Origin: Lachnospiraceae bacterium
GTDB taxonomy: Bacteria; Bacillota; Clostridia; Lachnospirales; Lachnospiraceae
Assembly (NCBI GenBank): GCA_902363555.1
Contig: CABJAM010000008.1
Span: 227,169 to 291,168 of the forward strand
DNA: 64,000 nucleotides
Direction: 5' to 3'
Shown: piece after piece, positions 24,855 through 33,127 of the stretch
Position numbering within the stretch: position 1 is the stretch's first letter
Layout: the number at the start of each line of letters is the position of its first letter
The notes under the pieces: generated by a model
What the model saw: the letters and a program-made list of their open reading frames with translations, nothing else
Told to the model about the DNA's origin: nothing
Database searches by the model: none
Made by a program: the position numbers and the translations under genes

Positions 24855-25357
24855 AGCTATTATCTCCATTTCATTCATATACTTTTTTATATGCAGACGT
24901 ATGTAAAGAATGTCTGGCGGAAGAAAAAAATCGAGTTACAGTTCGTACTTTCTAAACTATCACAAAATTTTCTCCGCCGGGCGCGCCTCATCGACGTCAC
25001 CTCATACAGCTCATTTCAGTTTTCTGTGCTGCGTCCGGTGAACTGCCTTCGTGAAGATTATAGCATATTTATTTTTAGATTGCATTATTTTTTCGGCTGC
25101 CAAGACTATTTTTTATATTTTCAGTTTTATTTTTTGTCTTTTAGGCCTCCAGATTCCCCGGTCCAAATCCTTCCAGCAGCAAATCCGCCAGTTTCCTACA
25201 ATAGACTTTTCCTTTGGCTATCGCGTTGTAATCTAAAGCGGCTAATGCGTAACAGTTTATCTGCTCTGAAAGTCGTGTGATTCGCACAAATTTTCTATTG
25301 CTTTTTCTGGCCAATGATGCTATATTGAATGTAAGAAATGGGTTTGTTACCGTATAG
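24855..25357. other. 503-nt gene-free region upstream of glmM, with a cdd fragment
   Basis: AT-rich, no convincing gene. It contains a 46-bp stretch (25151-25196) copied from the cdd gene. The rest may be glmM leader or decayed DNA. No ribozyme or known riboswitch pattern was recognised. Confidence 0.55.
25151..25196. repeat. Direct repeat, left copy: fragment of the cdd 3' region
   Basis: 46 bp match 26390-26435 in the same orientation with one mismatch. In cdd this encodes the ADLLPEGFGPGN segment. Flanking sequence is unrelated on both sides. The two copies bracket the XRE-toxin pair, like ends of a small island or a duplication scar. Confidence 0.85.
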
Positions 25358-25882
25358 CTATTGCTTAGGCGGGTTGCTCGTTTCTTTTTTTATGTTCACC
25401 AAATCATATAAATACAGTTTTCCATCTTCATCATGTCTTATCAATATCTCCAAATGGAAAATATTATATCTCTCAACCTCCCCATTCTCACAAAAAACAG
25501 GAATTGCGACTCTTGTATCGTATCTATACCAGCCATATTTTGCATCTATATTATGTTTTGCATTCAAGTTCTCTTTATAACGTTTATGTGTTCCTGAAAT
25601 AATTAATTCCGGTACAACTTGAGAAGTATTTGCCTTTGCTTTCGCTGCTGTTCCTCTCAAATTACGGGAATCATTTGAATTTGCAAATTCATCCGGAAAA
25701 TCTTTATCAATATAAATAATATCCTTTGTTTCTGCCACTTCATAAAATAATCCAATATACTGTTTAACATATTCTTCAACATCGTGCCAATTGACATTTC
25801 TCTTCCCTTTGAAAATAATATCATTTACAAAAACTATCGTATTTCCATTCGGATCATTCATTTTTTGAAGCTTATTTCCCAT
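25358..25882 (-). CDS. Putative toxin with phage MuF C-terminal-like domain
   Basis: 174 aa. The part from about residue 50 on (IIYIDKDFPDEFANS, RNLRGTAAKAKA, HNIDAKYGWYRYDTR, FHLEILIRHDEDGKLYLYD) resembles the domain found at the C-terminus of phage MuF-like proteins and in polymorphic toxins; this is from memory of the family, not a search. It is free-standing here. The start overlaps the XRE gene by 11 nt, so the helix-turn-helix protein is made first, as in many toxin-antitoxin operons. It is AT-rich compared with cdd and glmM. It could also be an ordinary phage remnant. Confidence 0.65.
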   Translation of the reverse strand: MGNKLQKMNDPNGNTIVFVNDIIFKGKRNVNWHDVEEYVKQYIGLFYEVAETKDIIYIDKDFPDEFANSNDSRNLRGTAAKAKANTSQVVPELIISGTHKRYKENLNAKHNIDAKYGWYRYDTRVAIPVFCENGEVERYNIFHLEILIRHDEDGKLYLYDLVNIKKETSNPPKQ

Positions 25883-26090
25883 TCCCTTCTCCCTTATCTT
25901 TTGCTAATTTCTCCATCCTAACCTGATATTCCATCATACGCAGCACATACTCAGGCATTTTTCTGTTTCCCAACTCCCATTCAGTCACAGTCCTATACGG
26001 AATCCCAAAATAATTACAAAACTCTTTACGATTCATGCCGGTACTTCTACGCAACTCTATAATTACGTCTTTTACATTTTTTTCATCCAT
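25872..26090 (-). CDS. XRE-type helix-turn-helix protein, probable antitoxin/autorepressor
   Basis: 72 aa. The helix-turn-helix spans about residues 6-50 (IIELRRSTGMNRKEFCNYFG, then PYRTVTEWELGNRKMP). A charged C-terminal helix follows, enough for dimerisation or toxin binding. A palindrome TTACACATTGTGTAA overlaps its leader and a second half-site covers the -35, fitting autorepression. It overlaps the downstream toxin-like gene. Confidence 0.8.
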   Translation of the reverse strand: MDEKNVKDVIIELRRSTGMNRKEFCNYFGIPYRTVTEWELGNRKMPEYVLRMMEYQVRMEKLAKDKGEGNGK

Positions 26091-26105
26091 ATTGTCTCTC
26101 TTTTC

Positions 26106-26120
26106 TTACACATTGTGTAA
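26106..26120. promoter_or_regulatory. Palindromic operator of the XRE-toxin operon
   Basis: TTACACATTGTGTAA is a perfect palindrome around one base, lying between the -10 and the start codon. A related half-site (ATGTGTAA) lies at 26151-26158 next to the -35. The pair could bind two dimers of the XRE protein. Confidence 0.6.
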
Positions 26121-26122
26121 CT

Positions 26123-26151
26123 ATAATAACATATTTATATATTTTATGCAA
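26123..26151 (-). promoter_or_regulatory. Promoter of the XRE-toxin operon
   Basis: On the minus strand TTGCAT and TATTAT are 17 nt apart. Operator sequences flank both elements. Confidence 0.55.
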
Positions 26152-26193
26152 TGTGTAACGAACATATTTTCGTATTATTTTATTCATAGCCCT

Positions 26194-26264
26194 TTGCTTC
26201 ACCTGGTCGCGTCATACGCCAAGCTGGTGAGCAAGCCCTCAGTTTGGCTCGCCGCTTCGCGCAA
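26194..26264 (-). repeat. Family B repeat, shortened copy
   Basis: On the minus strand it reads GCGCGAAGCGGCGAGCC, then a hairpin GCCAAACTG/CAGCTTGGC around AGGGCTTGCTCAC, and stops soon after, lacking most of the second hairpin. It follows the cdd terminator directly. Confidence 0.65.
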
Positions 26265-26265
26265 A

Positions 26266-26303
26266 AAATATCCGCCTGCCTTTGAATCGGGAGACGGATA
26301 TTT
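26266..26303 (-). terminator. Terminator of cdd
   Basis: AAATATCCG and CGGATATTT pair, with a partly paired inner part, and the minus strand continues as a T run into the family B repeat (TTTTTTGCGCG). It begins 22 nt past the cdd stop. Confidence 0.7.
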
Positions 26304-26325
26304 ATCTGTATTATTAAATTGGTGA

Positions 26326-26808
26326 CTATGAGTACATTTTGGAGCATTCAAGCTTCACTTGTTTGCTCATCTCGGAAACATCGTGTGAAAGATTCCCCGG
26401 TCCAAATCCTTCCGGCAGCAAATCCGCCAGTTTCCATATTTTAACCTCACCGTCCGCTCTTCCGAGTATAATTTGGAAATCTATTTTGCAAAATTCCATC
26501 ATCACCTGACGGCACACGCCGCAGGGCGGACAATACGCATCCAGCGTCTCCTTCCCACCCACTACGGCCATAGCGGCAAACCCGCGCTTTCCTTCGCTGA
26601 CCGCCTTGAAAAATGCCGTCCGCTCCGCACAGTTTGTCGGTGTATATGCCGCATTTTCGATATTGCAGCCGGTGTAAATACTGCCGTCTTTACACAGCAG
26701 CGCCGCGCCAACCTTAAATCCGGAATAGGGCGCGTATGCATATTTGCGGGCGGCCGCTGCAAGCTCCACCAATGCTTTAGGATCCATTGTCATGTTCATC
26801 GTTTCCAT
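26326..26808 (-). CDS. cdd: Cytidine deaminase
   Basis: 160 aa. It deaminates cytidine and deoxycytidine in pyrimidine salvage. Zinc ligands are in NCAER (Cys in place of the histidine of HAE, as in small tetrameric forms) and CPPCGVC. The start at 26808 follows AAAGGAG; an open frame extending upstream to the TetR gene is not used. The C-terminal tail of about 30 residues is longer than usual. A 46-bp part of its 3' region (26390-26435) is duplicated at 25151-25196. Confidence 0.93.
   Translation of the reverse strand: METMNMTMDPKALVELAAAARKYAYAPYSGFKVGAALLCKDGSIYTGCNIENAAYTPTNCAERTAFFKAVSEGKRGFAAMAVVGGKETLDAYCPPCGVCRQVMMEFCKIDFQIILGRADGEVKIWKLADLLPEGFGPGNLSHDVSEMSKQVKLECSKMYS
26390..26435. 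repeat. Direct repeat, right copy (inside cdd)
   Basis: 46 bp identical but for one base to 25151-25196, same orientation. This copy is within the intact gene and is the likely source. Confidence 0.85.
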
Positions 26809-26937
26809 AATAGCTCTCCTTTCAAAAACACCGGCAAAGCCAGGAGCACTCTTTATGTCCAGGCCCGTCTGCTCGCAAGGCCTCCGGTCGTCATTTACCC
26901 CATCGGCGCTGCCGTCAGCAAAGTCTCCGGCGGCCAC

Positions 26938-27528
26938 CTACTCCATCGGCGCCGCCAGAGCCCTGGTGGCTCCCATGAGCAGATCTTCCGCCATCACTGC
27001 GATGGACTTGGCCGAATCCCGAAATTCATTGGACGCCCACTGTCTCAGCAGCCCAATACAGCCCGAGGATACAAAGCTGTAAAAATACTCCACCTGTTTT
27101 TCACTGGCGGTGGGGTAGCATTCCATATATTGCCGCAGACAGGACGCTTTCCCCATGTCGATCAGCCGGTTTACAAACACAAAGTCACTGTTTTCGCCTA
27201 ATAAAATCGTACACATATCCGAGTTTTGCTTCAGGAACTCAAAAATCTTCCGGCACGGCTCCACCAGCCCCCGGACATTCCCCGGCGACACATCCAGCCC
27301 CTCCAGTACATTTTGAAGATCCATAACCATCTCCGATTCGATTGTTTCCATGAGCGCATAAATATCCGTATAATGCATATAAAAGGTTCCCCGGTTCAGC
27401 GAAGCCTTCTCACACAGCTCACGCACTGTAATATTCTGAATCGGCTTTTCCATGAGAAGCTCAGTAAAAGCATTGCGCAGCAACTGTTTCGTAACCCGCA
27501 CGCGGGCGCTCTCCTTTTTTTCTTCCAT
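26938..27528 (-). CDS. TetR family transcriptional regulator
   Basis: 196 aa. The helix-turn-helix is at about 25-55 (ITVRELCEKASLNRGTFYMHYTD), the TetR signature. The C-terminal ligand domain resembles those of TetR_C_33-type regulators with a late LLRQWASNEF. It is divergent from the SDR gene and shares with it a 29-bp inverted repeat, the probable operator. GAGGTG precedes the start. cdd lies 129 nt downstream and may be co-transcribed. Confidence 0.9.
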   Translation of the reverse strand: MEEKKESARVRVTKQLLRNAFTELLMEKPIQNITVRELCEKASLNRGTFYMHYTDIYALMETIESEMVMDLQNVLEGLDVSPGNVRGLVEPCRKIFEFLKQNSDMCTILLGENSDFVFVNRLIDMGKASCLRQYMECYPTASEKQVEYFYSFVSSGCIGLLRQWASNEFRDSAKSIAVMAEDLLMGATRALAAPME

Positions 27529-27568
27529 AAAAATTTCACCTCAATTCAACACAACCCGGTCTGATTGT

Positions 27569-27597
27569 TCAATAACTGACATATCGTCAGGAATTGA
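27569..27597. promoter_or_regulatory. Candidate TetR operator
   Basis: TCAAT-N2-CTGAC-N5-GTCAG-N2-ATTGA is a two-layer perfect inverted repeat in the divergent tetR-SDR region, directly before the SDR -35. Confidence 0.55.
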
Positions 27598-27600
27598 CGA

Positions 27601-27628
27601 TTGAAATCCCTCTTATAACTATTATAAT
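27601..27628 (+). promoter_or_regulatory. Promoter of the SDR gene
   Basis: TTGAAA and TATAAT are 16 nt apart. The TetR-type palindrome ends four bases upstream. The transcript leader would be about 140 nt long. Confidence 0.5.
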
Positions 27629-27777
27629 ATGTAGTATAAAGATATGCAACACCTTGTCTAAAAAACTACATCCGCCTTTCTATGAGTGTTATTGTTCGCT
27701 GGCGAGCTAGAGCGTGTTCTAGTAAACAGTAACTTTAAGGCCCTGGAATATGAAATTTTGTATTGGAGGCATCTATT

Positions 27778-28830
27778 ATGAATGATATTTATATTATTAC
27801 CGGCGCCAATGGTCATCTTGGCAATACGATTATAAGGATTTTAGAGCGGCAGATTCGCCGCGGAAATAAAAATATTGCGGACATCCGCGGCCTGATTCTC
27901 CCCGGCGAGGAGGCTCCATTTAAAGAGAACAGTCATCTTCACTGGTTTTACGGTGATGTGACGGATGAGACAACGTTAGAACAGCTTTTTGAAAATATGC
28001 CCAAGGCTTCGCGCACAAAAAATACCCGCCTTATTTTTATACATACGGCAGGTATTATCGATATTACATCCTCCGGTGTTACGGAAAAAATGCACGCTGT
28101 CAATGTGGGCGGCACAAAAAATGCCGTCCATCAGGCCATAATCCATCATGTGGACCGTTTCATTTATGTCAGCTCCGTCCATGCCATTCCTGAGCGCCCG
28201 GACAATGAGACGATGATCGAGACAAAGGACTTCGATCCGGACAAAGTGGTGGGCGGCTATGCCAAAACGAAGGCTGAGGCTACCCGCTTTGTTCTGGACA
28301 GCGTAGAAAAAGGACTGCCAGCCGTGGTCGTCCATCCGTCGGGGATCATCGGCCCATACGACAGCACCCGCAATCATCTCGTGGCCGTCATCCGGGATTA
28401 TATTTCCGGAAAGCTGCCCGCCTGTGTCCGCGGCGGATATGACTTTGTGGATGTACGGGATGTGGCGCAGGGCTGTCTGGCTGCCGTTGATAAGGGCCAT
28501 ATCGGCGAATGTTATATCCTGTCCAACACACACTATGAGGTCAAAAGCATGCTGGACGGTGTAAAAAATATCACCGGCACCAAGCCTATACGGATGATTC
28601 CCCTGTGGCTGGCCAAATTCTCGGCGCCATTTTTAAGCCTGGGTGCTAAAATGCGTCACCAGAAACCACTGTACACCAAATATTCCCTCTACACACTCAA
28701 CAGCAACGGGCGTTTCTCTCATGCAAAGGCAACCCGCGATCTGGATTACCGCCCCCGCTCCCTGGCAAACACGCTGAAGGATACAGTCCGGTGGCTTCGA
28801 CTTGCCAAGGCCCGGAAGCCTTTTATGTAA
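27778..28830 (+). CDS. NAD(P)-dependent extended SDR / epimerase-dehydratase family protein
   Basis: 350 aa. The nucleotide motif is GANGHLGN near the N-terminus and the catalytic pair is YAKTK. VHPSGIIGPYD is typical of the extended SDR group that includes 3-beta-hydroxysteroid dehydrogenase-like and dihydroflavonol reductase-like enzymes. The substrate cannot be read. The start at 27778 follows TGGAGG by 8 nt. Probably controlled by the divergent TetR gene. Confidence 0.85.
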   Translation: MNDIYIITGANGHLGNTIIRILERQIRRGNKNIADIRGLILPGEEAPFKENSHLHWFYGDVTDETTLEQLFENMPKASRTKNTRLIFIHTAGIIDITSSGVTEKMHAVNVGGTKNAVHQAIIHHVDRFIYVSSVHAIPERPDNETMIETKDFDPDKVVGGYAKTKAEATRFVLDSVEKGLPAVVVHPSGIIGPYDSTRNHLVAVIRDYISGKLPACVRGGYDFVDVRDVAQGCLAAVDKGHIGECYILSNTHYEVKSMLDGVKNITGTKPIRMIPLWLAKFSAPFLSLGAKMRHQKPLYTKYSLYTLNSNGRFSHAKATRDLDYRPRSLANTLKDTVRWLRLAKARKPFM

Positions 28831-28845
28831 GTCAAACATCTCGCG

Positions 28846-28885
28846 GCAGCCGCCAAGGTCAAGCAAGCCTGACTTTGGCGGCTGC
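28846..28885 (+). terminator. Terminator after the SDR gene
   Basis: GCAGCCGCCAA and TTGGCGGCTGC form an 11-bp stem, 15 nt after the stop codon. The loop part (GGTCAAGCAAGCC) resembles the family B loop GGTGAGCAAGCTCC, so it may be a diverged relative. It also faces the converging XRE membrane gene. Confidence 0.5.
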
Positions 28886-28918
28886 TCTCGTAAATAACCA
28901 GAAGCCTTTCATCCACCT

Positions 28919-29932
28919 TTACGAATGCTCTTTGGTCAGCACTGTGGAAATTCCGGCGAAAACAACGCCGGCCACAGGCCATATGAGCCAACTGATATGC
29001 CAGTTTCCGGAGACAAAACTGTACACAAGATAAATCATTGTCATCATTGGCCAATAAATGCCGCCCAGTACCCCGACGCGTTTATTGGCCTCTTTATTTT
29101 CCGGCGCGTAGTCGCCCTCCTGAAGCAATTGATTGAAATACCCCCGACGCATACTCACATTGACGATCAAAAATACAGCCACGCCTACAAATATGAGTAA
29201 ACAGCCGGTACACAGCATTATGACCATGTCCGGGGCCCCGGCGATCGCAGCCACGATCACAGGCACGACGCTGAGAATACACACGGCGACTCCCACCGCG
29301 ATACCGACAATAAATTTCGGTTCATAGATTTGTCTGTGTTCATATACAAGTGCAACCGCCTGCTTTTCAAGCTCAAAGTCTCCTTTTTCGATGTATTCAA
29401 ACTCCCGCATCTGCAGCCCTGTCACAATAAATATAACTACAGCTATGGCAACTAAAATAAGCAGAACGATCAGGCCAACACCCACAGTCAAAAGCTCCGG
29501 CAGGGGAATAATGCCGTTTTCCCCAACACCGAGCAGAACGATCAGGATTACCGGTGAAAATATGCAAAGCGCTACTCCAGCGGCGATCCGGGTTGCAAAA
29601 CCTTTACCGGCATCCAAAAAACTTTCCACCTCCTGGCGGCTCACCCGACGCACAAAAGGACGCTCATCTTCCATATAAGGCTCATCATAGGCGCCATCAT
29701 CCATCGAGGGTCCATCCTCGATGTGGATTTCCATCTCATCCTTAAGGAGCAGGTCGGTTGTCACCTGAAATATCTGGCTTAAAAGCAGTATTTTATCAAG
29801 ATCCGGCACCGACGCCCCGCTCTCCCATTTCGATACAGACTGTCTTGAAACATTAAGGCGTTCCGCAAGATTTTCCTGCGACCAGCCATTTTTCTTTCTC
29901 AAATACATAATCTTATCCGAAAGCTTCATCAT
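28919..29932 (-). CDS. XRE-type regulator with membrane domain
   Basis: 337 aa. A helix-turn-helix spans about residues 2-60 (KIMYLRKKNGWSQENLAERL, then SRQSVSKWESG). A charged linker leads to several hydrophobic segments: two at about 110-185, two at about 205-265 and two near the C-terminus. Membrane-anchored XRE proteins of this form are frequent in Lachnospiraceae; their signal is unknown. The start at 29932 follows GGGAGG by 9 nt. A family A hairpin lies 64 nt upstream. Confidence 0.85.
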   Translation of the reverse strand: MMKLSDKIMYLRKKNGWSQENLAERLNVSRQSVSKWESGASVPDLDKILLLSQIFQVTTDLLLKDEMEIHIEDGPSMDDGAYDEPYMEDERPFVRRVSRQEVESFLDAGKGFATRIAAGVALCIFSPVILIVLLGVGENGIIPLPELLTVGVGLIVLLILVAIAVVIFIVTGLQMREFEYIEKGDFELEKQAVALVYEHRQIYEPKFIVGIAVGVAVCILSVVPVIVAAIAGAPDMVIMLCTGCLLIFVGVAVFLIVNVSMRRGYFNQLLQEGDYAPENKEANKRVGVLGGIYWPMMTMIYLVYSFVSGNWHISWLIWPVAGVVFAGISTVLTKEHS

Positions 29933-29996
29933 ATCATAATTCCTCCCATCTTCCATTGGGCGGATGCATCAGCTCAATCCGCACCAGTGGCCCTTT

Positions 29997-30025
29997 GTAC
30001 CCGTTCGGGCGCTCCAAACGGTTAC
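29997..30025. repeat. Family A hairpin, copy 8
   Basis: CCGTT and AACGG pair with outer GTA/TAC, around TCGGGCGCTCCA. It is the GTAACCG-type variant with one arm changed, 64 nt before the XRE membrane gene start. Confidence 0.5.
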
Positions 30026-30227
30026 GGCCCTTTTTTTAATCTCTGAACACAGTATAGCATACATCCCCCTTAACAACCAGCAAGTGCGCTTGGAAATTGC
30101 GCAACCAACAGTTACCTTTTTAGGAAAAAGTATGTTTTTTTGCTCCAGCGCGCCGCAATTATGGGATTTTCACAAATCCGGGGCCGCTGCGCTATACAAG
30201 ATTGCGGTGCATCGCTTCATGCAAAAA

Positions 30228-30265
30228 GCCGCATTTCTGAAAAATATTATTTTCAAAAATGCGGC
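30228..30265 (-). terminator. Terminator of the DEAD-box helicase gene
   Basis: GCCGCATTT and AAATGCGGC pair, and on the minus strand TTTTTG follows. It lies 7 nt past the helicase stop. Confidence 0.75.
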
Positions 30266-30272
30266 AGTTTTA

Positions 30273-31853
30273 TTATTTCCGGTTTGCCGGCTCAATATTA
30301 ATGCTTTTTCCTTTGATTTTCGCGCTGTCCATGGCACGCAGGACATCCTTTGCATACTCTCTGGGAACTTCCACGAACGTATATTTATCATACATATCGA
30401 TGCTGCCGATCAGCTTGCCCGGCATACCGGTTTCCCCGGCAATAGCGCCGAGAATGTCGCCCGGGCGTGCATTTTGCTGGCGGCCGATATTGATAAACAG
30501 ACGGACCATACCCTCCTCGGCGCCAGTGTCGCCAAATTCGTCAACGTTCACATCCGCTTCCACATCGGTACCGTCGCGCATAGCCATTTTCAAAAAGGCA
30601 GCGGCAATATCCATGGCCGTATAATCTTCGTCATTTACATGATTCTCGATCATCGTAATGTATGTGGACAGATCCTCCTCTGCGATCAGCTTGCCAAGAT
30701 CCTTGAAAAGCATCTCCGACTTGGTATTGGCTACATCGTTGAGCGACGGGATCGGGCGGGCTACGATCTTCGTTTTACAATAGCGCTGGATCTCCTTCAG
30801 CTTATAAACCTCTTTGCCCACAACAAACGAGAACGCCAGACCATTTTTTCCGGCGCGGCCTGTACGGCCGATACGATGCACATAATACTCGTCGTCCTGT
30901 GGCAGGTCGTAATTAAATACCGCATCCACATCATCCACGTCGATACCTCTGGCCGCCACATCCGTAGCTACGAGAATATCGGTGCGGCCTTTACGGAAGC
31001 CGTTCATTACCCGGTCTCTCTGCTGCTGCTTCATATCCCCATGAAGACCCTCGGCAAAATAGCCGCGGCCCTGCAGGCCGGTCACCAGCTCATCCACCTG
31101 TCTTTTCGTATTGCAAAATACGATGGACAGATGCGGATTGTAAATATCCAAAAGTCTTGCCAGTACCTCTTCTTTGTTTTTAGGACGCACTTCAAAGTAA
31201 TACTGCTCAATATTTTTTACCGTCAGCTCCTTGCGGACGACACGGATGAGCTTGGCATCCTTTTGATACTTAGCGGCAATATCCATGATTGGCTTGGGCA
31301 TTGTAGCTGAGAAAAGCACTGTCTGGCGTTCCTGAGGCGTATCCTGTAAAATCGTCTCGATATCATCACGGAAACCCATGTTCAGCATTTCGTCGGCCTC
31401 ATCCAGCACGATCATGGAAACATCATTAAACTTCACAGTTTTGCGGCGCATATGGTCCATCACACGGCCAGGTGTTCCGATAACAACCTGAACCCCGGAT
31501 TTCAGGGAGCGGATCTGCTTTACAATATCCTGACCACCGTAAATGGGAACGACCTTGATGCCATGCATGAACTTGGCAAGACGGCGGATCTCATCGGCCA
31601 CCTGGATGGCCAGCTCACGGGTCGGACAGAGCACAACAGCCTGAATGCTTTTGCTCTTAGGGTCCACACGCTCCAGAAGCGGAATACCAAAGGCCGCGGT
31701 CTTTCCCGTACCGGTCTGTGCCTGGCCAATAATATCGATCCCGGAAAGCACCTCCGGAATGGCCTGCGCCTGAATCGGTGTTGCTTCCTCGAATCCCATT
31801 TCTGTCACTGCGCGAATAATTTTGTCGCTAATTTCTAATTCATCAAATCTCAA
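30273..31853 (-). CDS. DEAD-box ATP-dependent RNA helicase
   Basis: 526 aa. Motifs in order are the Q motif (TPIQAQAIP), AQTGTGKT, PTRELAIQ, GTPGR, DEAD, SAT, ARGID and HRIGRTGR. The C-terminal about 75 residues are a DbpA-type RNA-binding domain (RLFINIGRQQNARPGDIL). It unwinds RNA in ribosome assembly or cold response. The start is TTG at 31853, 8 nt after GGAGG. The 500-nt region upstream suggests a long leader, as in cold-shock helicases. Confidence 0.93.
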   Translation of the reverse strand: MRFDELEISDKIIRAVTEMGFEEATPIQAQAIPEVLSGIDIIGQAQTGTGKTAAFGIPLLERVDPKSKSIQAVVLCPTRELAIQVADEIRRLAKFMHGIKVVPIYGGQDIVKQIRSLKSGVQVVIGTPGRVMDHMRRKTVKFNDVSMIVLDEADEMLNMGFRDDIETILQDTPQERQTVLFSATMPKPIMDIAAKYQKDAKLIRVVRKELTVKNIEQYYFEVRPKNKEEVLARLLDIYNPHLSIVFCNTKRQVDELVTGLQGRGYFAEGLHGDMKQQQRDRVMNGFRKGRTDILVATDVAARGIDVDDVDAVFNYDLPQDDEYYVHRIGRTGRAGKNGLAFSFVVGKEVYKLKEIQRYCKTKIVARPIPSLNDVANTKSEMLFKDLGKLIAEEDLSTYITMIENHVNDEDYTAMDIAAAFLKMAMRDGTDVEADVNVDEFGDTGAEEGMVRLFINIGRQQNARPGDILGAIAGETGMPGKLIGSIDMYDKYTFVEVPREYAKDVLRAMDSAKIKGKSINIEPANRK

Positions 31854-32111
31854 ATCTTTCTACCTCCATACTGGTCAGTCCACACGGCGCTCACAGACAG
31901 GCTCACAAATCGATTCCGGCGTAATTTCTGTCTGGCGATAACTGCAAATATCCCTTTGGACTCACCAGTATCCGTGCATCCTACACAAAATTTGACATTC
32001 ATTTTTGTATAAACTGCACATGCCGTACGTGACTAACTGCTATATCATAACAGATTGGCGTAATCATGTCAAATAGAAATTTAAGAAATACCTGACAATA
32101 AATTTAAGAAA

Positions 32112-32142
32112 TATAACAGTTCAGAGAGGATGAATTGCTAAC
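32112..32142. repeat. Family A hairpin, copy 9
   Basis: ATAACAGTTCAGAG faces GATGAATTGCTAAC; the stem has mismatches. Here it is far from both start codons (over 200 nt). Confidence 0.5.
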
Positions 32143-32186
32143 AAGAAAAAGATTTATATTTTTAAAAATAAATTATTATACGACAG

Positions 32187-32215
32187 TTGCAATTTTTTTA
32201 CGTATATGTTAATAT
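32187..32215 (+). promoter_or_regulatory. Promoter of the hemolysin III gene
   Basis: TTGCAA and TAATAT are 17 nt apart, about 140 nt before the start codon. Confidence 0.45.
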
Positions 32216-32354
32216 GTACAAAGCATGATGTAGTTATCAAAACTACGTATCATTCCACAGACATTTGCATACCTTAATACAGATGCCCATTAAACGGCAG
32301 GTGTCGCAATACGTTCTGGAATTTAAGAAAGATTTTAACAGGAAGGTGAGTTTT

Positions 32355-33017
32355 ATGAAATTCAGACCCAAAGATCCCGGAAGTGCAATCACCCATTTTA
32401 TAGGATGGCTTATGGCCCTGCTGGCCGCATTTCCATTAATAATAAAAGCGGCCTCGGCCCCGGATAAGATCCATGTGATCGCACTGACCATATTTATACT
32501 CAGCATGATCGCCCTCTATGGAGCCAGTACCATATACCACTCACTGGACATTAACGATAAAGTAAACAAACGTCTGAAAAAAATGGACCATATGATGATC
32601 TTCATCCTCATTGCCGGAACCTACACCCCTGTATGCCTTATCGCCATCCGCGGAACCCTGGGCTACGGTATGCTGGCGCTGGTCTGGGGCATCGCTCTGC
32701 TGGGAATCATATTCAAAGCCTTCTGGGTCACCTGCCCAAAATGGGTGTCTTCCGTCCTGTACATCGGCATGGGCTGGATATGTCTGCTGGCCTTTACGCA
32801 AATATTCAGTGCCCTGCCTAGAGAAGCCTTCTACTGGCTGCTGGCCGGAGGTGTCATCTATACCGTCGGCGGCGTGATTTATGCCCTGAAGCTTCCTATA
32901 TTTAATGGCCGCCACAAAAACTTCGGTTCCCACGAAATATTCCACCTGTTCTGCATCGGTGGCAGCTTCTGCCACTTTATGCTCATGTATAAATTTCTGG
33001 CCGTAATGCCGATATAA
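32355..33017 (+). CDS. Hemolysin III / PAQR family membrane protein
   Basis: 220 aa with seven hydrophobic segments. Conserved PAQR-type metal-site residues are visible: the S/H/D group at GASTIYHSLDIND and the paired histidines at HEIFHLFCIGGSFCH. Family members are called hemolysin III or YqfA; a hydrolase or membrane-homeostasis role is likely, not toxin action. The start at 32355 follows GGAAGGTGAG; upstream ATG codons lack such a site. Confidence 0.9.
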   Translation: MKFRPKDPGSAITHFIGWLMALLAAFPLIIKAASAPDKIHVIALTIFILSMIALYGASTIYHSLDINDKVNKRLKKMDHMMIFILIAGTYTPVCLIAIRGTLGYGMLALVWGIALLGIIFKAFWVTCPKWVSSVLYIGMGWICLLAFTQIFSALPREAFYWLLAGGVIYTVGGVIYALKLPIFNGRHKNFGSHEIFHLFCIGGSFCHFMLMYKFLAVMPI

Positions 33018-33051
33018 AATGCCATTGCCACACATTACACGCGCAATATTT

Positions 33052-33084
33052 AAAAGGCCTGCTCATCACGTGCAGGCCTTTTTT
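33052..33084. terminator. Bidirectional terminator between hemolysin III and SpoIIE genes
   Basis: AAAAGGCCTGC and GTGCAGGCCTTTTTT pair, with A on one side and T on the other, serving the two converging genes. Confidence 0.8.
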
Positions 33085-33127
33085 ATCAGACAAAGACGGG
33101 AACAATTGCAGCATCGCTCTCTCACAT

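Larger units (their letters stand above)
31854..32354. other. 501-nt divergent region between the helicase and hemolysin III genes
   Basis: No coding region is evident. It holds a degenerate family A hairpin at 32112-32142, a promoter for the plus-strand gene, and probably a long helicase leader. Confidence 0.5.

Noticed and set aside
26809..26937. N-terminal extension of cytidine deaminase
   Set aside because: The reading frame is open to the tetR stop, but the ribosome site and family start point to 26808.
32541..33035. Minus-strand open frame opposite hemolysin III
   Set aside because: Antisense shadow of a well-supported membrane protein gene.
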